A stretch of 7,263 nucleotides of DNA, taken from positions 1 to 7,263 of the forward strand of contig CAJGBX010000066.1 of assembly GCA_904501685.1 (NCBI GenBank), given 5' to 3'. This document shows positions 1-5,884 of the stretch, piece by piece. Source of the DNA: Clostridiaceae bacterium. GTDB taxonomy: Bacteria > Bacillota > Clostridia > Oscillospirales > Acutalibacteraceae. The notes below the pieces were generated by a model. It was not told the DNA's origin. It saw only the letters and a program-made list of their open reading frames with translations, and ran no database searches. How positions within the stretch are numbered: position 1 is the stretch's first letter; the number at the start of each line of letters is the position of its first letter. The translations under genes were made by a program, and so were the position numbers.

Positions 1-1067
1 AAATTGTTCCTTACAGCCACAACATCACACTCTAAATTATGCCATTTTTTCTTAGCTTTGTCAACAATATTCCGTATTAACGGCTCAGCCGCCTCGCCGG
101 TTGCAACGGTAATCTTTCGGTGTGAACCGGGGCCCTCGAAATCGTCGATTGCCTCGTCACATTCGTTTTGAAGCATTGCCCACATTCCTACACCGTTTTC
201 CAGCTGTAAAAAATCACCGTAAAATGTGCTATCGGGAATTTCTCTTTCAGCAATCAAATAAAATTCATCAGCCGCAAAAACTCTGCGTTCACCGTATTTT
301 TCTAAGGTTTCATTACCGAATTTAGTTGTTATGTCAACCACTTTTGCAGCAGTTTCTTTATTAAAAGACTCTAAATCACTCAAGCCGTCTCGGTGACCGG
401 TAAGTCCTACCGGCACTGCGGCAATACTCTTAATCGACGGAAACTTAATCAAATCCGAAAGGCTTTTTACAAGCGCCTCACCATCATTATACCCAGGACA
501 CAACACTAACTGACAATTAATATCTATCCCTGCCTTACAAAAACGCCACAGACTATCTAAAGCCTTGCCTGCAAAACGGTTACCCATCATTTTGCACCTT
601 AATTCAGGGTCGGTAGTGTGCACCGAAACATTGACGGGACTGATATGCAGCTTTATAATTCTCTCAATTTCGTGGTCGGTCAAATTAGTTAAGGTAATGT
701 AATTGCCGAACAAAAACGACATTCTCGAATCGTCATCCTTGAAATACAACGACTCACGCATACCTTGAGGCAACTGGTCAATAAAGCAGAAAATACACTT
801 ATTTTTACAGGAATGCTGCTTATCCATTAAATAGGTCGAAAATCCAAGTCCTAATTCGTCATATTCGCCTTTTTTCACCGTAACCGAACGCACAGTGCCG
901 TCAGTTGACTGCACCTTAACCGTAAGCACCGATTCATTTTGATAAAAGCGGTAATCCAAAACGTCAACAATTTCTTCACCGTTAAGCTCTAACAAGGTTT
1001 CGCCCTTTAAAAGCCCGGCCTTTTCGGCATATGAGCCTTTTTCAACATCCGATATTACAACTGCCAA
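1..1067 (-). CDS. DUF512 family PDZ / radical SAM-like protein, C-terminus beyond window
   Basis: This gene enters from position 1067 and is open to the left edge, giving 355 codons without a stop. It matches the DUF512 / TIGR03279 family. Residues 1-75 resemble the PDZ-like N-terminal domain (GSYAEKAGLLKGE, then LELNGEEIVDVLDYRFY). A CxxxCxxC cluster follows at C87, C91 and C94 (SCKNKCIFCFIDQLPQGMR), and then the family-typical DDDSRMSFLFGNYITLTNLT. The cluster is the kind that holds a radical-SAM [4Fe-4S] centre, but the biochemical role of the family is not established. The DUF512 domain proper makes up the C-terminal half. Relatives are usually about 430-460 aa, so roughly 80-100 residues are missing here because of the window edge. 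The start chosen is TTG at 1067, 11 nt after GGAGG (1079-1083). The frame has a stop at 1092-1094, and the only other TTG overlaps the ribosome binding site. In many Clostridia this gene lies beside der/engA, which cannot be seen here. Confidence 0.9.
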   Translation of the reverse strand, partial: MAVVISDVEKGSYAEKAGLLKGETLLELNGEEIVDVLDYRFYQNESVLTVKVQSTDGTVRSVTVKKGEYDELGLGFSTYLMDKQHSCKNKCIFCFIDQLPQGMRESLYFKDDDSRMSFLFGNYITLTNLTDHEIERIIKLHISPVNVSVHTTDPELRCKMMGNRFAGKALDSLWRFCKAGIDINCQLVLCPGYNDGEALVKSLSDLIKFPSIKSIAAVPVGLTGHRDGLSDLESFNKETAAKVVDITTKFGNETLEKYGERRVFAADEFYLIAEREIPDSTFYGDFLQLENGVGMWAMLQNECDEAIDDFEGPGSHRKITVATGEAAEPLIRNIVDKAKKKWHNLECDVVAVRNN

Positions 1068-1078
1068 CTTAAACTTAA

Positions 1079-1083
1079 CCTCC
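1079..1083 (-). promoter_or_regulatory. Ribosome binding site for the DUF512 gene (supports a TTG start)
   Basis: GGAGG on the minus strand is the only Shine-Dalgarno sequence near the beginning of the frame. It lies 11 nt before TTG at 1065-1067. No ATG or GTG is in frame between it and the upstream stop at 1092-1094, so the gene must use TTG. The long spacing and the TTG both suggest modest translation. Confidence 0.7.
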
Positions 1084-1091
1084 AAAATTCT

Positions 1092-1124
1092 TTAAAAAAG
1101 AAAGGGAAGGATAATTCCTTCCCT
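1092..1124 (-). terminator. Intrinsic terminator after rpmF
   Basis: On the minus strand, AGGGAAGGA and TCCTTCCCT form a perfect 9-bp stem (1116-1124 with 1103-1111) around a 4-nt ATTA loop. A T-rich run, TTCTTTTTT, follows. It begins about 20 nt after the rpmF stop and ends about 25 nt before the DUF512 start codon, so it separates the two genes or attenuates transcription between them. Confidence 0.85.
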
Positions 1125-1143
1125 GTCCGCTTTCGCCTTTAAA

Positions 1144-1326
1144 TTAAGCTTCAACCTTAACTACTTCACGGTCATTGTAGAATCCGCAAGCAGGGCAAAC
1201 TCTGTGAGGTCTCTTATACTCGCCGCAGTGGTTGCACTTTACAAGTGTCGGAGCACTCATTTTCCATACGTTAGAACGTCTCTTGTTCTTTCTGGCCTTA
1301 GATGTTTTTCTCTTCGGTACTGCCAT
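1144..1326 (-). CDS. rpmF: 50S ribosomal protein L32
   Basis: This 60-aa protein is full length for bL32, a small late-assembling protein of the large ribosomal subunit. The N-terminus MAVPKRKTSKARKNKRRS is the classic basic L32 start that threads into 23S rRNA. A zinc ribbon follows, with ligands C31, C34, C44 and C47 (CNHCGEY and CPACGFY), so this is the zinc-binding (C+) form. The start ATG sits 9 nt after AAGGAGG. The gene follows the DUF177 gene by 21 nt and almost certainly shares its transcript from the 1878-1906 promoter. DUF177-rpmF is a widely conserved pair in bacteria. In many species plsX/fab genes come next, but here a terminator and then a DUF512 gene follow. Confidence 0.98.
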   Translation of the reverse strand: MAVPKRKTSKARKNKRRSNVWKMSAPTLVKCNHCGEYKRPHRVCPACGFYNDREVVKVEA

Positions 1327-1347
1327 TTTCAGCGCCTCCTTAAATAC

Positions 1348-1848
1348 TCATTCATTATTTAACAATTTGGATAATGCCTGAAGTCTGGGGTCACCTGTCT
1401 TGGTAGCACAGCCACAAGGACCGTCATTCAGGTTTTTCCCGCAAGCTTGGCACAATCCCTTACAATCCTCTTGGCATAGGTGCTTATAAGGAAGATTTAA
1501 AACAACCTCGGAATAAACCAACTCGTCCAAATCAAGCTTATAATCCTGCAAGAGAATCATCTCGTCGTCCTCATCATTTTCGATTTCGGCAACGAGCACA
1601 CGCTCTATCGGTACCAAATAGTGTTTAATTGCAGTGATGCCGCAACGGTCACACGGTGCGGTATATTCGCAATCACACTGAACCGATAGTGTTACAATGC
1701 CGGCCCGACTATACACACTGCCCTTGACAGTGACAGGTGATTTTAAGGGGTAAGCCCCATAAAACTCAACCTCGGATAAATCAAACCTGCAATCGAGCGG
1801 ACGGCTCTGTCCGTCATTTAAAAATAGTGACCTTAAATCAAGAACCAT
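1348..1848 (-). CDS. yceD: DUF177 / YceD family protein (large rRNA accumulation factor family)
   Basis: A 166-aa protein of the YceD/DUF177 family, whose members are linked to accumulation of 23S rRNA or large-subunit assembly and are usually encoded just before rpmF, as here. The middle carries a CxC...CxxC group (C58, C60, C66, C69). The acidic stretch EIENDEDDEM is followed by the family-typical LDELVYSEVVLNLPYKHLC. The C-terminal cluster at C125, C129, C133, C136, C145 and C147 (CQEDCKGLCQACGKNLN, then CGC) is the family signature and probably binds zinc. An in-frame GTG at 1857 would add three residues, but its first base lies within the GAGG ribosome binding site (1857-1860). The ATG at 1848, 8 nt after GAGG, is therefore the better start. 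A consensus promoter lies directly upstream, giving a leader of only about 23 nt. Confidence 0.93.
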   Translation of the reverse strand: MVLDLRSLFLNDGQSRPLDCRFDLSEVEFYGAYPLKSPVTVKGSVYSRAGIVTLSVQCDCEYTAPCDRCGITAIKHYLVPIERVLVAEIENDEDDEMILLQDYKLDLDELVYSEVVLNLPYKHLCQEDCKGLCQACGKNLNDGPCGCATKTGDPRLQALSKLLNNE

Positions 1849-1856
1849 TCCACTCA

Positions 1857-1860
1857 CCTC
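1857..1860 (-). promoter_or_regulatory. Ribosome binding site fixing the DUF177 start
   Basis: GAGG followed by TGAGTGGA and then ATG at 1848-1846 gives 8-nt spacing. The upstream GTG (1857-1855) shares a base with GAGG and cannot be initiated from it. Confidence 0.75.
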
Positions 1861-1877
1861 AAATTGTCACACAGATT

Positions 1878-1906
1878 ATTATATCTATAGCGATACACTT
1901 TGTCAA
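1878..1906 (-). promoter_or_regulatory. Consensus sigma-A promoter for DUF177-rpmF
   Basis: On the minus strand, TTGACA (1901-1906) and TATAAT (1878-1883) are separated by exactly 17 bp, so both hexamers match the housekeeping consensus perfectly. The predicted transcription start is near 1871. A/T-rich sequence upstream (1907-1945) could act as an UP element. A promoter this strong fits a ribosomal-protein operon. Confidence 0.9.
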
Positions 1907-1951
1907 GTCTAATTTTAGGCCGTTACATAAAAATTTACAATTTCTCTAAAT

Positions 1952-1987
1952 ACCACAAAACACCGCACAATTTTCATTGTGCGGTGT
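1952..1987 (-). terminator. Hairpin terminator after the P-loop NTPase gene
   Basis: ACACCGCACAA (1960-1970) and TTGTGCGGTGT (1977-1987) form a perfect 11-bp stem with a 6-nt loop, starting about 14 nt after the stop at 2002-2004. On the minus strand the 3' side reads GTTTTGTGGTATTT, a short and interrupted T-run. The stem is very stable but the tract is weaker than those at 1092 and 5839. It insulates the next promoter at 1878-1906. Confidence 0.7.
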
Positions 1988-2001
1988 GCAAATGTAATAA
2001 A

Positions 2002-2418
2002 TTACATTTCCTCTGCAATTTCGAAAATAGCTGCCGGAAGCTCCGACTTATCAGCCGAGATTGTGATAATAAACTCGGTGTTAGCATCCTTCGAAAGCTC
2101 ATTAAGCTTTGCTAAAAACTCAGCAAGCTCATCGTAATTGCGGTTAGCAATGCGAAGAATTGCATCAATACCGATATGAGTAATATCGTAGTTAGATGCA
2201 CACATACCTGCGATAAAGCCGTAGAACTGCTCGTAACCCGAGATACCGTAATGGTCAGCGTCAACCAAGCGAACACGATGGGTAATATTTAAGGTAAGGG
2301 TGGAACTCTTTTCGATGCAAGCAACACTACCGTTGGAAGCATCGGCAGCCGCCGTGACAGCGTCAATAAGCTTTTTGGTCTTACCGCTGCCTTTTTTACC
2401 AATAATTAGTTTTAACAT
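2002..2418 (-). CDS. Small P-loop NTPase of unknown function
   Basis: A 138-aa protein that opens directly with beta1 and a textbook Walker A motif, MLKLIIGKKGSGKT (G7 to T14, with K13 and T14 as the phosphate-binding pair), so nucleotide binding is well supported. A hydrophobic strand ending in an aspartate (THIGIDAIL, D84) may be Walker B. A later strand, FIITISADKSELP (117-128), looks like the sensor strand of a RecA/ASCE-like fold. It has no membrane segment or extra domain, and about 138 residues is little more than a minimal nucleotide-binding core. I do not recognise a named family; similar short ATPases in Clostridia carry only generic labels. It follows pgi by 50 nt with no strong terminator between and has a good ribosome binding site (AAAGGAG, 7 nt before ATG), so it probably shares the pgi transcript. 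The contribution of D84 to catalysis is a guess. Confidence 0.8.
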   Translation of the reverse strand: MLKLIIGKKGSGKTKKLIDAVTAAADASNGSVACIEKSSTLTLNITHRVRLVDADHYGISGYEQFYGFIAGMCASNYDITHIGIDAILRIANRNYDELAEFLAKLNELSKDANTEFIITISADKSELPAAIFEIAEEM

Positions 2419-2468
2419 AAAAACACTCCTTTATATTTCACCGCAAAAGCGGTTGTTTCCAAAAAATA

Positions 2469-3806
2469 TTATTTAATTCTTGCTTCGAGCTCAGCTCTCA
2501 AATCCTCGTAACCGGGTTTGCCGAGCATTGCAAACATATTTTTCTTATAGCTCTCAACACCGGGTTGGTTAAAAGGATTAACGCCGAGCATATAACCCGA
2601 AATAGCACAAGCCTTTTCAAAGAAGTAAATCAAGCGTCCAAGGTTTTCCTCGTCGGCCTTGCTGACCTCAATTACAAGGTTAGGCACACCGCCGTCGGTA
2701 TGTGCGAGCACAGTACCCTCAAAGGCCTTTTGGTTTACAAAAGACATCGGCTTGCCGGCCAAGAAATTAAGTCCGTCGCCGTTAACGGCATCCTCCTTAA
2801 TAACGGTATCCGAACCGCAGTCGCCGATGGTAACAACGGTTTCAAACATTAACCGACGTCCGTCCTGAATATACTGACCCATAGAGTGCAAATCGGTCGA
2901 GAAGGTAACCGATGCCGGGAACAGACCCTTACCGTCCTTACCCTCACTCTCGCCGTAGAGTTGCTTAAACCACTCAGCCATCATAGTAAATCTCGGCTCA
3001 TAGGAAACAAGCAGCTCAACCTCCTTACCCTTACGGTAGAAGCAGTTGCGAAGTGCCGCATACTTATAGCAATCATTAGCCTCTATATCATCAGCACAGT
3101 ATTCCTCACGTGCTGCCTGTGCACCTGCCATCAAAGCATCAATATCTGCGCCTGCAACGGCAATGGGAAGCAATCCGACTGCAGTCAAAACAGAGAAACG
3201 GCCGCCGACATCATCGGGAACCACAAAGGACTCATAACCCTCCTCGTCAGCCAACTGCTTTAAAGTGCCTCTTGCCTTATCGGTTGTGCAGTAAATACGC
3301 TTTACTGCTTCCTCGTGACCGTAACGGGCTTCAAGATACTCTCTGAAAATTCTAAAAGCAATTGCCGGCTCGGTTGTAGTGCCGGATTTTGAAATAACAT
3401 TAACCGAAACACGCTTACCCTCACAGATTTTAAGCAAATCCTGAACAGCTGAGCCGCTGATACTATTGCCTGCAAAATAGATATCGGGTGTGTTTTTCGG
3501 CAAATTATTATACAAGGGTGACTTTAAAAATTCAATTGCGGCACGTGCACCCAAATAAGAGCCGCCGATACCGATAACGATAAATACATCGGTATCACCG
3601 ATGATTTTTTCGGCCGCCTTTTTAATACGGTCAAACTCTTCCCTTTCATAGTCAACCGGCAGGTCAACCCAACCTAAGAAGTCATTACCGAGACCGTTAC
3701 GGTCCTCCAAAATTTTATGTGCGGCAGATACGTGAGCCTTAATACCGGCATAATCATCCTCGGCTAAAAACTCTTTAGCGTATCCGTCCTTAAACTTAAT
3801 AGACAT
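2469..3806 (-). CDS. pgi: Glucose-6-phosphate isomerase
   Basis: This enzyme interconverts glucose 6-phosphate and fructose 6-phosphate in the cytoplasm, linking glycolysis, gluconeogenesis and the pentose phosphate pathway. At 445 aa it is the usual length for the short Bacillota form. Visible motifs in order are VIGIGGSYLGARAA (77-90), the sugar-phosphate loop SKSGTTTEPA (139-148), the PGI signature DDVGGRFSVLTAVG (198-211) and YGESEGKDGKGLFPAS (284-299) with the presumed catalytic base E286. STDLHSMGQ follows with H307, and near the end the second PGI signature region ends in ESYKKNMF with K421. All key residues are present and the frame is intact. The start ATG at 3806 lies 10 nt after AAGGA. 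A promoter at 3874-3902 and a structured leader precede it, and a small P-loop NTPase follows. Confidence 0.98.
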   Translation of the reverse strand: MSIKFKDGYAKEFLAEDDYAGIKAHVSAAHKILEDRNGLGNDFLGWVDLPVDYEREEFDRIKKAAEKIIGDTDVFIVIGIGGSYLGARAAIEFLKSPLYNNLPKNTPDIYFAGNSISGSAVQDLLKICEGKRVSVNVISKSGTTTEPAIAFRIFREYLEARYGHEEAVKRIYCTTDKARGTLKQLADEEGYESFVVPDDVGGRFSVLTAVGLLPIAVAGADIDALMAGAQAAREEYCADDIEANDCYKYAALRNCFYRKGKEVELLVSYEPRFTMMAEWFKQLYGESEGKDGKGLFPASVTFSTDLHSMGQYIQDGRRLMFETVVTIGDCGSDTVIKEDAVNGDGLNFLAGKPMSFVNQKAFEGTVLAHTDGGVPNLVIEVSKADEENLGRLIYFFEKACAISGYMLGVNPFNQPGVESYKKNMFAMLGKPGYEDLRAELEARIK

Positions 3807-3816
3807 TTCCTAACAT

Positions 3817-3860
3817 TCCTTTCGGGTCATGCGTTAGGCGTTACCCAACCTAAAACGCCT
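3817..3860 (-). promoter_or_regulatory. Structured pgi leader: candidate H-type pseudoknot abutting the ribosome binding site
   Basis: In the RNA, stem 1 pairs AGGCGTT (3860-3854) with AACGCCT (3842-3836). Within its loop, TTGGGT (3848-3843) can pair with the downstream ACCCGA (3827-3822), counting one G-U. That arrangement has the segment order of an H-type pseudoknot, with a 5-nt first loop (TTAGG) and an 8-nt last loop (AACGCATG). The second stem ends on the first A of the AAAGGA ribosome binding site (3822-3817). A second AACGC copy (3835-3831) could replace part of stem 1, giving an alternative fold. It does not match any riboswitch class I can name, including preQ1. The pairing is seen in the sequence, while regulation is inferred. 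Confidence 0.4.
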
Positions 3861-3873
3861 TTTCTTTGTTATT

Positions 3874-3902
3874 ATTATACAATACCCCGTTTACTTTTTC
3901 AA
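3874..3902 (-). promoter_or_regulatory. Sigma-A promoter for pgi
   Basis: On the minus strand, TTGAAA (3897-3902) and TATAAT (3874-3879) are separated by 17 bp, a one-mismatch consensus promoter. The predicted transcription start is near 3867, giving a leader of about 60 nt that contains the structured element at 3817-3860. The -35 lies only 16 nt past the dacF-like stop codon (3919). Confidence 0.85.
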
Positions 3903-3918
3903 CTGTATTTTGAAAAGT

Positions 3919-5166
3919 TTACACATAAAAAATATTTTTTAAGAGATTTTTAAAAGAAAATTTAAAAGTAATCCTTGAAACTCCCTCTTGTGCGACAATT
4001 TTCACGGTACCTATTTCCTTGCCATCTGAAAAAACGCGCGTAACGCCGATTTGCTGACCCTTGGCAATCGGAGCCTTTAAGGCTTTGGGTAACTCGGTCT
4101 CGGTTGTGAGTGTTTTCATATGCTTCTTTTCAATTAAAAATCCCTTTTGCTCTGTACATATTGATGTAACAAAATCACGGGTTCCGCCTGAAATTGGTAT
4201 TTTTCGTAAATTTTCCTCAGGTGCGGTAACCGTAACAAAGGTATAATTGGCAAAGCCGTAATCAAGCAGCTTTCGAGCTCCGTTAAAGCGGTCGTTAGAA
4301 TTTGCAGCACCCATAACAACAGCTACAAGCTCTAAGCCGTCACGCTCGGCTGTAGCACTCAAACAGGCTCCTGCACCCGAAGTCGTACCGGTTTTAAGAC
4401 CGGTACAGCCTTGATAAAATCTTACAAGCTTATTGGTGTTAACCAACTCAGACTCGCCGTTACGTAATGAGTCCATCCAAACGGTAGAATAATTCTTAAT
4501 GAGGTCGTGTTTTATAAGCTCGCGTGACATTACGGCAATATCATGAGCACTGGTCAAGTGACCCTCGGCATCAAGTCCTGTACTGTTGATAAAGGTAGTA
4601 TCGGCAAGCCCTAACTGACCTGCTCGCTCGTTCATCATATTTACAAAGCCTTCCTCACTGCCGGCCAGTGCCTCACCCAGCATAACTGTAGCATCGTTTG
4701 CACTGCCGATAACTGCAGCTTTAAGCAAATCATTAACTGTCATCTGTTCATTCGGCTCTAGCCATATCTGTGAGCCGCCCATTGAGCAGGCGTAAGGACT
4801 AGCCGTAAGCTGAGTTTCAAGGCTCAATTGACCCGAGTCGATAGCCTCCATAACCAAAAGCAACGCCATAATCTTTGTAATTGAGGCCGGAGGCAGCTTT
4901 ATATGGCTTTGAGACTCATATATAATTTCGCCCGTACTAACCTCCATTAATATGCAGGACTTTGCAGGAATTTCCAACCTTTCGCCTACTCCTGCAATAG
5001 TTTCTGTCGCATCAAAAACAAGCGGCTCCTTCAAATCTACCGAATTATACTCGGTAACCACCGATTTATCAACCGGCACAACCTCTGTCTCGTCGGCAAA
5101 GACCGAAACCGACAAACACATCAAAGCACAAACCAAAACCACACAAAATAACTTCCGAAAAAACAT
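3919..5166 (-). CDS. dacF: D-alanyl-D-alanine carboxypeptidase (DacF/PBP5-like, peptidase S11)
   Basis: A low-molecular-weight penicillin-binding protein that removes the terminal D-Ala from peptidoglycan pentapeptides outside the membrane. Numbered from ATG 5166 (415 aa), residues 1-24 form a signal peptide (FFRK, a hydrophobic core, then VFA cleaved before DETE). The transpeptidase-fold motifs are all present: SITK with nucleophile S95 and K98 after LPPA, SAN at 155-157, and KTG at 258-260 within GCTGLKTGTTSGAG. Residues from about 315 to 395 resemble the PBP5 C-terminal domain. The end, KFSFKNLLKNIFYV, is a likely amphipathic membrane-anchoring helix. A GTG at 5175 would add three residues but sits 1 nt from the AAAGGG ribosome binding site, while ATG 5166 is 10 nt away. 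It follows queH by 60 nt, probably on the same transcript. No terminator separates it from the pgi promoter. Whether it is DacF, DacA or DacB by orthology cannot be settled from the sequence alone. Confidence 0.95.
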   Translation of the reverse strand: MFFRKLFCVVLVCALMCLSVSVFADETEVVPVDKSVVTEYNSVDLKEPLVFDATETIAGVGERLEIPAKSCILMEVSTGEIIYESQSHIKLPPASITKIMALLLVMEAIDSGQLSLETQLTASPYACSMGGSQIWLEPNEQMTVNDLLKAAVIGSANDATVMLGEALAGSEEGFVNMMNERAGQLGLADTTFINSTGLDAEGHLTSAHDIAVMSRELIKHDLIKNYSTVWMDSLRNGESELVNTNKLVRFYQGCTGLKTGTTSGAGACLSATAERDGLELVAVVMGAANSNDRFNGARKLLDYGFANYTFVTVTAPEENLRKIPISGGTRDFVTSICTEQKGFLIEKKHMKTLTTETELPKALKAPIAKGQQIGVTRVFSDGKEIGTVKIVAQEGVSRITFKFSFKNLLKNIFYV

Positions 5167-5176
5167 AATCGGCACA

Positions 5177-5182
5177 CCCTTT
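5177..5182 (-). promoter_or_regulatory. Ribosome binding site fixing the carboxypeptidase start
   Basis: AAAGGG is followed by TGTGCCGATT and ATG at 5166-5164, a 10-nt spacing. The GTG at 5175-5173 is only 1 nt from the site, too close for initiation. Confidence 0.65.
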
Positions 5183-5226
5183 CAAAAAAGAATATGCCGA
5201 AAATCCATTTTAAATGAATATTTTAA

Positions 5227-5763
5227 TTAATCTTTACGTTTAGTATAGCGGTCCTCCTCGCTGAAAACACAACCGCAGTACTTTTGCATATAAAGCTCTG
5301 ATTCACGTGCCTTAGCCTGACCTTCCTTGAAATAAGGGCGAAAATCACGGTACAAAAACTTAACGCCGTATTTCAAAGCCGCTTCCTCAGCAATTTTAAT
5401 AAGCAGCTCGTGATTTTGATACGGACTGACAAAAAGAGTTGATGTAAAAGCATCAAAACCGTTTTCTGCAGCATATTTTGCGGTTTGCTCAAAGCGGATA
5501 CGGTAGCAAAATCCGCAACGGTTATTGAAATCCGGATATATCCCCTCAATAAACCTCCTGAGTCCGTATTCATTTTCCAAAATAAGCTTGGCTTTAATCA
5601 TTTTTGCGTACTCAACCAAGGTATTTTTACGCATTTTATACTCTTTCATCGGGTGGATATTAGGGTTATACCAGTACAGTGTCGGCTCAATATCTTCCTT
5701 ACGTAATGTATCAATGCACATAATTGAGCAGGGTGCACAGCAGGTATGCATAAGCAATTTCAT
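5227..5763 (-). CDS. queH: Epoxyqueuosine reductase QueH (DUF208)
   Basis: QueH reduces epoxyqueuosine to queuosine in the wobble position of GUN-anticodon tRNAs. It is the non-cobalamin alternative to QueG. The 178-aa protein shows the family cysteine set: HTCCAPC near the start (C8, C9, C12), RCGFCYRIR (C83, C86) and YCGCVFSEEDR (C163, C165). Family members use such cysteines for an iron-sulfur cluster and a neighbouring metal site. TLYWYNPNIHPMKEY and AFTSTLFVSPYQNHE are also typical of the family. The ATG at 5763 lies 8 nt after AAGG. An in-frame GTG at 5772 overlaps that ribosome binding site and is rejected. A consensus promoter lies just upstream with a leader of only about 24 nt, too short for a preQ1 riboswitch. 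No other queuosine gene is visible in the window. Confidence 0.95.
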   Translation of the reverse strand: MKLLMHTCCAPCSIMCIDTLRKEDIEPTLYWYNPNIHPMKEYKMRKNTLVEYAKMIKAKLILENEYGLRRFIEGIYPDFNNRCGFCYRIRFEQTAKYAAENGFDAFTSTLFVSPYQNHELLIKIAEEAALKYGVKFLYRDFRPYFKEGQAKARESELYMQKYCGCVFSEEDRYTKRKD

Positions 5764-5771
5764 ATTTATCA

Positions 5772-5775
5772 CCTT
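5772..5775 (-). promoter_or_regulatory. Ribosome binding site fixing the queH start
   Basis: AAGG is followed by TGATAAAT and ATG at 5763-5761, an 8-nt spacing. The GTG at 5772-5770 overlaps the site by one base. Confidence 0.7.
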
Positions 5776-5792
5776 AATATTTTAATGAATTA

Positions 5793-5821
5793 AGTATACT
5801 AAAATAACCTAAATATGTCAA
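5793..5821 (-). promoter_or_regulatory. Sigma-A promoter for queH and the carboxypeptidase
   Basis: On the minus strand, TTGACA (5816-5821) and TATACT (5793-5798) are 17 bp apart, with only one mismatch to consensus. The predicted start is near 5786. It sits between the upstream terminator (5839-5872) and queH, so it begins a new transcription unit. Confidence 0.85.
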
Positions 5822-5838
5822 ACAGTTTAATTATCGTT

Positions 5839-5872
5839 AAAAAAACACCGTCACCCATATTGGGTGACGGTG
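5839..5872 (-). terminator. Strong intrinsic terminator after the Cys-rich small gene
   Basis: CACCGTCACCCA (5846-5857) and TGGGTGACGGTG (5861-5872) form a perfect 12-bp GC-rich stem with a 3-nt loop. On the minus strand it is followed by seven Ts (5839-5845). It lies about 13 nt after the stop of the 76-aa gene and is the best terminator in the window. Confidence 0.95.
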
Positions 5873-5884
5873 CGTTAAACCGGC

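Noticed and set aside
122..325. Plus-strand open frames across the window, such as this one
   Set aside because: They lie opposite well-supported minus-strand genes, have no recognisable motifs or ribosome binding sites, and show compositions expected of antisense frames.
1990..2009. 9-bp inverted repeat AAATGTAAT/ATTACATTT around the P-loop gene stop
   Set aside because: It has a 2-nt spacer that cannot form a hairpin loop without opening pairs, is AT-only apart from one G/C pair per arm, and sits beside the much stronger terminator stem at 1960-1987.
2440..2453. Hairpin ACCGC/GCGGT between pgi and the P-loop NTPase gene
   Set aside because: The stem is only 5 bp and has no T-run on the minus strand, so it is not a convincing terminator. 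It may be a processing or weak pausing site.
3810..3830. Upstream mini-ORF ATG ACC CGA AAG GAA TGT TAG in the pgi leader
   Set aside because: It has no ribosome binding site of its own and spans the pgi ribosome binding site. Six codons arise readily by chance.
5773..5884. preQ1 riboswitch upstream of queH
   Set aside because: The mapped-by-consensus promoter leaves a leader of only about 24 nt, and the hairpin upstream is a terminator of the preceding gene.
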